Positions 12,542-17,444 of a stretch of DNA of 17,444 bases are shown here, in pieces. Every line of letters begins with the position of its first letter. The first letter of the stretch is position 1. Under the pieces are notes generated by a model. It was not told the origin of the DNA. It did not search any database and saw nothing but the letters and a program-made list of their open reading frames with translations. This stretch comes from an uncultured Pseudomonadota bacterium. GTDB taxonomy: Bacteria; Myxococcota_A; UBA796; GCA-2862545. The position numbers and the translations under genes were made by a program. Location of the stretch: NCBI GenBank assembly GCA_937891875.1, contig CALATR010000659.1:1-17444 (forward strand). The letters are read 5' to 3'.

Positions 12542-14860
12542 ATGCTCCTGACCGACCTCATCCCGCTGTCGACCCTCGGGTCGACGCTCGTCCTCGGCGC
12601 CGTCGGCATGGCCGCCGTGGGGTCGGTGCTGGGCTTCGTATCCGGCGCGCGCAAGTCGATCGCCGGCCTGCGCTGGGCCCGCGCCCTCGGACTCGGCTTC
12701 GCCATCTCGATGATCCTCGCCAACCTGGTGATGATCGCCGCCCTGCTCTCCCGCGACTTCACCGTCTCCTACGTGGCCGAGGTCGGCACCTGGCAGACGC
12801 CCCTGCACATCACCATCGTCAGCCTGTGGGCCAGCCTGACCGGCTCCATCCTGCTGTGGGGCGGCGTGCTGGGCCTCTACGTGCTCGGCCTCATCGTGTT
12901 CCTGGGCGACCGCCACCGCGCGTACCAGCCGTGGACCCTCGGGGTGCTGCTGTCCATCTGCGTGATGTTCGGGCTCCTGGTCGCGGGCATCGCAAACCCC
13001 TTCGCCCCCACCCCGCCGGCCGAGCTGAACGAGCTCGTCCGCACGTTCGGGGCGACCGCGGGCGGCCTGCCGGCGGACGGTCCCGGTCCCAACCCGCTGC
13101 TCCAGAACCACTGGCTGATGATCATCCACCCGCCGACGCTGTACCTGGGGTACGTCGGCATGGCCCTGCCCTTCTCCATGAGCGCCGCTGCCCTGCTGAC
13201 CGGCCGCCTGGAGGCGGGCTGGATGGCGCCCCTGCGGCGGGCCTTCCTGGTGCCCTGGGTCTTCCTCACCGTCGGCATCGTGCTCGGCGGCTGGTGGTCG
13301 TACGCGGTGCTCGGTTGGGGCGGCTACTGGGCCTGGGATCCGGTCGAGAACGCCAGCTTCATGCCGTGGCTGACCGGCACCGCCTTCCTGCACAGCTCCA
13401 TGCTGATGCAGCGGCGCACCTCGATGAAGACGTGGACGCTCATCCTCGGAATGGTGACGTTCATCCTGACCTTGTTCGGGACGTTCCTCACCCGGTCGGG
13501 GGTGTTCAACTCGGTCCACGCCTTCGGCACCGGCGCGGTCGGCCCGGTCCTGCTCACCTTCATCGCCATCCTGTCCGTGTTCAGCATCGTGCTGCTCGCC
13601 CTCCGCGAGCACACCCTGCACCTCGGCGCCCACGACCTGCCCACCCCGCGCGGGCGCATCCCCCGCGCCGACCAGGTCCAGCCGGTCGCCGTGCGCTGGG
13701 TGGCGGGCATCCTGCTGTGGGTCGGCCTCGTCGCCGCCCCCGCCCTCGCCATCACCTGGGCCCTGTGGCGGGCGCTGCCGCTGACGTTCACCATCCCGAT
13801 CATCAGCGTCGACGTCTTCGTCCCGTGGTGGGGCTGCTTCTTGTGGCTGCCGCTCCTGCTGGTGCTCACCTCACGCCGCTTCCTGTCCCGCGACTTCGTC
13901 GTCATCGCACAGAACGGCGTGTTCGCGGTCTTCACCTTCGCCGTCTTCCTCGGCACGATCTACCCGATCCTGTCCGAGGCCCTGCGGGACAAGAAGGTCA
14001 GCGTCGGCGAGCCCTTCTTCGACGCCTTCGGCTTCCCGCTGGGCGTGATGATCGTCTGGCTGATGGGCCTCGGACCCATGCTTCCGTGGGGCCAGCAGTC
14101 GGTCATCGGCACGGTCCAGCGCTTCATCGCCCCGCTCGGACTGGCCCTGCTGGGCACCGGCGCCGCCTGGCTCGTGCTGGGGATCGACAAGTCCTACACC
14201 CTGCTCGCCATCTTCGTCTGCCTGGGCGCGCTGTTCGCCAACCTCGGCGAGCTGGTCGCTCCCATGGTCCTCCGCCTGCGCAAGGGTGGCGGACCGGGTG
14301 CGGTGTTCGACCTGCTGCGCAAGGGCCGGCGGCGCTGGGGCGGCCACATCGCCCACTACGGCGTCATCATCTGCGTGCTCGGGGTCGCCATCTCGAAGGG
14401 CTACCAGGTCGAGCGTGACCTCATGCTCACCCGCGACCAGGCCGGCGAGTTCTCGATCAGCGGAGAAGAGGGTAGCGAGGCGGACTTCAGCCTGCGCTAC
14501 GTCGGCAGCGACCGCATCGCCGAGTCCCACCGCGTGGTGCAGGAGGCTCACTTCGAGGTGTACCAGCACGGACAGCTGGTCGGCGTCTACTCGCCCGCCC
14601 TGAACAAGTACCCGATGCGCTCCGAGGCCCTGCCCTACCCGGCGATCCGCTCGACCCTGACCCACGACCTGTACCTGTCCCTGCTCTCGGTCCAGCCAGA
14701 CGGCAGCCGCGCGTCGGTACACGTGAAGTGGATCCCCGGAGTCATCTGGATCTGGATCTCGGCGCTCATCATCCTGTTCGGCACGTCCCTGGCCATCTGG
14801 CCCGACACCCGCCGCGCCGCAGCAGCCTCCGTGCGCAAGTCCACGGACAAGGCCGCATGA
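12542..14860 (+). CDS. ccmF: Cytochrome c haem lyase subunit CcmF
   Basis: A 772-residue polytopic protein. It attaches haem from CcmE to the CxxCH motif of apocytochromes in the periplasm. The WWD motif is GGYWAWDPVENASFMPWL (260-277). The four conserved histidines are seen at His196 (HPPTLYLGY), His284 (AFLHSSML), His326 (NSVHAF) and His602 or His605 (GGHIAHYGV). The C-terminal 617-735 periplasmic domain carries LTRDQAGEF and NKYPMRSEALPYPAIRSTL, typical of this family. It is longer than E. coli CcmF (about 650), mostly through extra membrane and loop sequence at 365-480. The start follows the ccmE stop by 7 bases with only a weak Shine-Dalgarno. The stop overlaps ccmG as atga. Confidence 0.97.
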   Translation: MLLTDLIPLSTLGSTLVLGAVGMAAVGSVLGFVSGARKSIAGLRWARALGLGFAISMILANLVMIAALLSRDFTVSYVAEVGTWQTPLHITIVSLWASLTGSILLWGGVLGLYVLGLIVFLGDRHRAYQPWTLGVLLSICVMFGLLVAGIANPFAPTPPAELNELVRTFGATAGGLPADGPGPNPLLQNHWLMIIHPPTLYLGYVGMALPFSMSAAALLTGRLEAGWMAPLRRAFLVPWVFLTVGIVLGGWWSYAVLGWGGYWAWDPVENASFMPWLTGTAFLHSSMLMQRRTSMKTWTLILGMVTFILTLFGTFLTRSGVFNSVHAFGTGAVGPVLLTFIAILSVFSIVLLALREHTLHLGAHDLPTPRGRIPRADQVQPVAVRWVAGILLWVGLVAAPALAITWALWRALPLTFTIPIISVDVFVPWWGCFLWLPLLLVLTSRRFLSRDFVVIAQNGVFAVFTFAVFLGTIYPILSEALRDKKVSVGEPFFDAFGFPLGVMIVWLMGLGPMLPWGQQSVIGTVQRFIAPLGLALLGTGAAWLVLGIDKSYTLLAIFVCLGALFANLGELVAPMVLRLRKGGGPGAVFDLLRKGRRRWGGHIAHYGVIICVLGVAISKGYQVERDLMLTRDQAGEFSISGEEGSEADFSLRYVGSDRIAESHRVVQEAHFEVYQHGQLVGVYSPALNKYPMRSEALPYPAIRSTLTHDLYLSLLSVQPDGSRASVHVKWIPGVIWIWISALIILFGTSLAIWPDTRRAAAASVRKSTDKAA

Positions 14861-15390
14861 GCCAGGGCCCGAAGGTCAACTGGTGGATCCTCGGCGGCGG
14901 CATGGCCGTGCTGCTGGGTTTTGTCGCCCTGATGCTCTACGGCTTCACCCAGGACCCCCGCGAGCTCGAGTACGACGTGCTCGTTGGCAAGCGGGCCCCT
15001 GCGCTGAGCCTCACCGACATGGACGGCAACGAGGTCTCGCTCGAGGACCTGCGCGGAAAGCCGGTGGTGGTGAACTTCTGGTCCACCTGGTGCATCCCCT
15101 GCCGCCAGGAGCACCCGCTGCTGCAGCGCTACCCGGCAGCCTACCCGGAAGTGACGTTTCTAGGGGTCATCTACCAGGATACGGCCCCCAAGGTGAAGCG
15201 CTTCCTGGAGCGCGATCCGGTCCCCTACCCGACCCTGATGGACCCCGGCGGCCGCGTCTCCATCGACTACGGGGTGACCGGCGTGCCTGAGACCTACTTC
15301 ATCGACCGCGACGGCCAGATCACCCACAAGCAGGTCGGTCCCCTCACCGAGGACGTGCTGGTGGCGCAGCTGGAGAGGATCTCCCAGTGA
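14857..15390 (+). CDS. ccmG: Thiol:disulfide interchange protein CcmG/DsbE
   Basis: A membrane-anchored periplasmic thioredoxin that reduces apocytochrome c cysteines. It has 177 residues, with an N-terminal anchor (9-30). The thioredoxin domain runs from about 43, with the active site WCIPC at 78-82, the acidic and Pro-containing cis loop GVPETYFID (142-150, cis-Pro144) and the strand VVNFWSTW before it. The ATG overlaps the ccmF stop (atga), and the TGA overlaps the ccmH GTG (gtga). An upstream in-frame start exists but would lie in ccmF and lacks merit. Confidence 0.95.
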   Translation: MSQGPKVNWWILGGGMAVLLGFVALMLYGFTQDPRELEYDVLVGKRAPALSLTDMDGNEVSLEDLRGKPVVVNFWSTWCIPCRQEHPLLQRYPAAYPEVTFLGVIYQDTAPKVKRFLERDPVPYPTLMDPGGRVSIDYGVTGVPETYFIDRDGQITHKQVGPLTEDVLVAQLERISQ

Positions 15391-15938
15391 AGCGCCTCCT
15401 GCTCGCCTGCCTCATCGGCGCTGCGACGCCGTCCCTCACCCTGGCCGCCGGTCCGGGTGGCGGCGGCGTCGAGGTGGCGCTGGACGAGTCGGTGGAGGAG
15501 CTGGCCCAGGAGCTCGGTCCTCCCGGCGAGCCTCCCGCGACCGACCTCGAGGCGGCGGAGCGCGCGCGGCACATCAGCAAGGGCCTGCGCTGCCCGATCT
15601 GCCAGGGCAGCAGCATCCAGGACAGCCCGGTCGAGAGCGCGACCAACATGCGCAACCGGGTCCGCGAGATGGTCGACATGGGCTTCGACCAGGAGCAGAT
15701 CAACGCCTACTTCCTGTACCGCCATGGCGAGAGCATCCTGCTGGCCCCCCCCGCCGCCGGGCTGAACTGGCTGGTGTGGGTCGGCCCCGCCCTGGCCGGT
15801 GGACTCGCCCTGGCCGTGCTCGCCGGCGTCGCTGCCCGCTGGCGCAAGGAGCCTGACGCCGTGCCCCTGCCTTCCGAGACCGGCGACGCCCCGCTGGACG
15901 CCTACGAGCAGCGCCTGCTCGATGAGATCGACAGCTGA
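15387..15938 (+). CDS. ccmH: Cytochrome c maturation protein CcmH (CycL-type)
   Basis: A membrane-anchored periplasmic oxidoreductase of the CcmF/H/I haem lyase complex. It has 183 residues and starts at a GTG that overlaps the ccmG stop. A signal peptide (residues 1-20) is followed by the redox motif LRCPICQGSSIQDSPVE (Cys69 and Cys72). The helical VREMVDMGFDQEQINAYFLYRHGE is characteristic. A C-terminal membrane segment lies at about 128-151, with a short acidic cytoplasmic tail. It is the short form without fused TPR repeats; these are supplied by the next gene. A Gly-rich, acidic 45-residue linker between the signal and the domain is longer than usual. Confidence 0.95.
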   Translation: MKRLLLACLIGAATPSLTLAAGPGGGGVEVALDESVEELAQELGPPGEPPATDLEAAERARHISKGLRCPICQGSSIQDSPVESATNMRNRVREMVDMGFDQEQINAYFLYRHGESILLAPPAAGLNWLVWVGPALAGGLALAVLAGVAARWRKEPDAVPLPSETGDAPLDAYEQRLLDEIDS

Positions 15939-17320
15939 TGCGCATCCTCGAGCTGCTGTGGATCTTCGTGGAGGCCTTCTCGGACCCGGTGTGGATCCCG
16001 CCCTTCGTCGTGCTCGGCCTGGGGCTGGTCGCCGGCATCGTGCTGGCCATCGTGCTGACGCGGAGGTCGGAGGGGCTGCTGCTGGACGCCGAGGCGGAGC
16101 GCATGGACCTGCTCCGGCGGCGGGACACGGTCATCGAGGCGGTCCGGGCGTTGGACCTGGAGAAGGACAAGCTATCCGCCGAGGACTACGAGCGCGAGAA
16201 GCGCGCGCTGCTGCATCACGGCGCAAAGGCACTGAGAGCCTTGGAGGAACCGGTGGACAAGGAGGAACGCCAGGCGCTGATCGCCTCGGTGGAAGCTCAG
16301 CGCGAGAGCCTCGGTGAGGCCCGCGTGGAGGCGATCACCGCCCTGCTTCAGGGCGCGGATCTGGCGGTGGAGCAAGCGCCCGAGAGCGGCAACACGCCGG
16401 CCTGGGTCGGTGCGCTGGCGGTGCTGGGCGGGATCGTCGCCTTGCTCCTGGTCTTCCTGGGCCTGACCGCGTACGAGTCCAGCGCCCAGCACGCCCAGCA
16501 GGCGGAGGAGGGCCCGCGGACCCCGGCCATGGCGCAGACCCCGTCTGCACCCCGGGCGCCGCAGATGGGCGAGCAGGAGAAGGCCTGGGTCGCGAACCTG
16601 GAGCAGAACCCGCAGGATCTGACCGCGCTGAACGGCCTCACCGACTGGAACATCCGCATCCAGGACTGGGAGCAGGCAGCGTCCTACAACGCGCGCGCCC
16701 TGGCTGCCGACGCGAAGGACCCCGAGGCTCGCGTCTGGAAGGCGCTGCTGGACTACCGCGAGGGCAACTTCCCGCGGGCGGTGGACGAGCTCGAGGCCGT
16801 CATGGCCGACAACCCCGACTACCCGCGCGCCTACCAGTTCCGCGGCATGATCCACCTGCAGCTCCGCGAGATCGACCAGGCGATCGTGCTCTTCGAGCAG
16901 GCCCTGGAGCGCACCGACGACGAGCGCGGAAAGGCCGGGATCCGCCAGCTGATCGGCGAGGCGCGTCAGGCGAAGGCCGCGATGGCCCCCGAGCTTGGGG
17001 GCACGGTGAGCCTGGCGGACGGCTTCGACCCGGCCAGCCTCCCGCCCACGGCCTCGCTGTTCGTCAGCGTGAAGGCGGCCAACGGGCCCCCCATGCCCCT
17101 GCGCGCGGCCAAGTTCCCGATCGACAGCTTCCCGGTGAAGTTCGAGCTGTCCAGCATGGACGCCCCGATGCGCGGCGGCCCCCTGCCCGAGACCGTCACC
17201 GTCACCGTCAAGGTGGACCTCGACGGCAACCCGATGGGCGACGACGAGGGCGCCCCCAAGACCGTGGTCGAGGGGGTCAAGCCCGGCACGATGGACCTCG
17301 CGGTGGTGCTGGGGGGCTGA
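15938..17320 (+). CDS. ccmI: Apocytochrome c chaperone CcmI (CycH-like) with TPR domain
   Basis: A 460-residue protein that should present apocytochrome c to CcmF/CcmH. Membrane segment 1 is at about 20-41, and a cytoplasmic coiled-coil loop follows at about 42-150 (AEAERMDLLRRRDTVIEAVR and heptad-like leucines). Segment 2 is at about 156-178, followed by an Ala/Pro linker. TPR repeats run from about 212 to 345 (WEQAASYNARALAADAKDPE, PDYPRAYQFRGMIHLQLREI). The C-terminal 354-460 (GTVSLADGFDPASLPPTASL, FVSVKAANGPPMPLRAAKFP) is the CcmI/CycH C-terminal beta domain. The start overlaps the ccmH stop by one base (tgatg). The two-TM layout with a coiled-coil loop follows that of alphaproteobacterial CcmI. 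It closes the operon. Confidence 0.92.
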   Translation: MRILELLWIFVEAFSDPVWIPPFVVLGLGLVAGIVLAIVLTRRSEGLLLDAEAERMDLLRRRDTVIEAVRALDLEKDKLSAEDYEREKRALLHHGAKALRALEEPVDKEERQALIASVEAQRESLGEARVEAITALLQGADLAVEQAPESGNTPAWVGALAVLGGIVALLLVFLGLTAYESSAQHAQQAEEGPRTPAMAQTPSAPRAPQMGEQEKAWVANLEQNPQDLTALNGLTDWNIRIQDWEQAASYNARALAADAKDPEARVWKALLDYREGNFPRAVDELEAVMADNPDYPRAYQFRGMIHLQLREIDQAIVLFEQALERTDDERGKAGIRQLIGEARQAKAAMAPELGGTVSLADGFDPASLPPTASLFVSVKAANGPPMPLRAAKFPIDSFPVKFELSSMDAPMRGGPLPETVTVTVKVDLDGNPMGDDEGAPKTVVEGVKPGTMDLAVVLGG

Positions 17321-17340
17321 GCGCCTCGCGCGGCGAGCGC
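17321..17340 (+). terminator. Possible hairpin after ccmI
   Basis: Immediately after the stop, ctcgc (17325-17329) and gcgag (17333-17337) form a short stem. With one bulged C the outer gcgc bases extend it to eight pairs. The 3-nt loop is tight and there is no T-run. The remaining bases to the window end hold no gene I can support. Confidence 0.25.
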
Positions 17341-17444
17341 CCCCGAGACCGCAGGTCCTGGCCGCTGGTGACGCAAGGCAGACGGGTCCGGGCCGTGCCA
17401 AGGTTGATCGCAGCACCAACGCCTGACGCTGCGCCAAACCACGC

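Noticed and set aside
12826..14418. 530-codon plus-strand open frame inside ccmF
   Set aside because: Arg/Pro/His-rich out-of-frame shadow of ccmF, which has clear family motifs.
16172..17437. 421-codon minus-strand open frame opposite ccmI
   Set aside because: Antisense to the TPR and C-terminal domains of ccmI; composition is typical of GC-driven shadow frames.
17321..17444. Start of another gene after ccmI
   Set aside because: No start with a Shine-Dalgarno and no coding-like frame could be supported in the last 124 bases.

Overview
The window is very GC-rich, densely coded bacterial chromosome. The gene content suggests a Myxococcota-like (former Deltaproteobacteria) Gram-negative. The main pointers are an outer-membrane beta-barrel domain of the kind found at the N-terminus of myxobacterial OmpA-family proteins, a coenzyme-B12-dependent ribonucleotide reductase, and a System I cytochrome c maturation cluster. 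This placement is inferred from protein resemblance only. I see no tRNA, rRNA, CRISPR array, insertion sequence or prophage gene.

Layout. 1-1523 is the 3' part of nrdJ, cut by the window edge. It is followed by a 278-base gap with three strong GC hairpins. 1802-3646 encodes an unfamiliar 614-residue membrane protein built as a tandem duplication. 3710-4636 encodes an exported beta-barrel protein that ends in a Pro/Ala tail, where relatives often continue into an OmpA domain. It runs convergently into a LysR-type regulator (5441-4470, minus strand), and the two genes overlap by 167 bases. The regulator is divergent from an NAD-dependent epimerase/dehydratase-like gene (5540-6499), and a T-N11-A dyad lies between them. 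Next comes a small CxCG protein (6569-6799) behind a promoter that carries a good match to a Fur box. It meets, stop codon against stop codon, a minus-strand pair: rpsR (7863-7657) followed by an exported TPR/beta protein (7651-6800). Plus-strand genes for a PEBP/YbhB-like protein (8009-8647), adenylate kinase (8716-9342) and a 63-residue putative secreted peptide (9458-9649) follow.

The right 7.6 kb (9726-17320) is a complete nine-gene cytochrome c maturation operon in the order ccmA-B-C-D-E-F-G-H-I. Most junctions overlap by 1-4 bases. CcmABCD should load haem onto the periplasmic chaperone CcmE. CcmF (with CcmH/I) should attach haem to apocytochrome, CcmG and CcmH should keep the apocytochrome cysteines reduced, and CcmI should hold the apocytochrome through its TPR domain. 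The organism therefore almost certainly makes periplasmic c-type cytochromes.

No clearly new multi-gene system stands out. The best candidates for something undescribed are the apparently iron-regulated CxCG small protein, the duplicated membrane protein, the OmpA-less barrel overlapping a LysR gene, and a small set of translation-start sequences with a shared GGAG-N-CTCCC-like shape.
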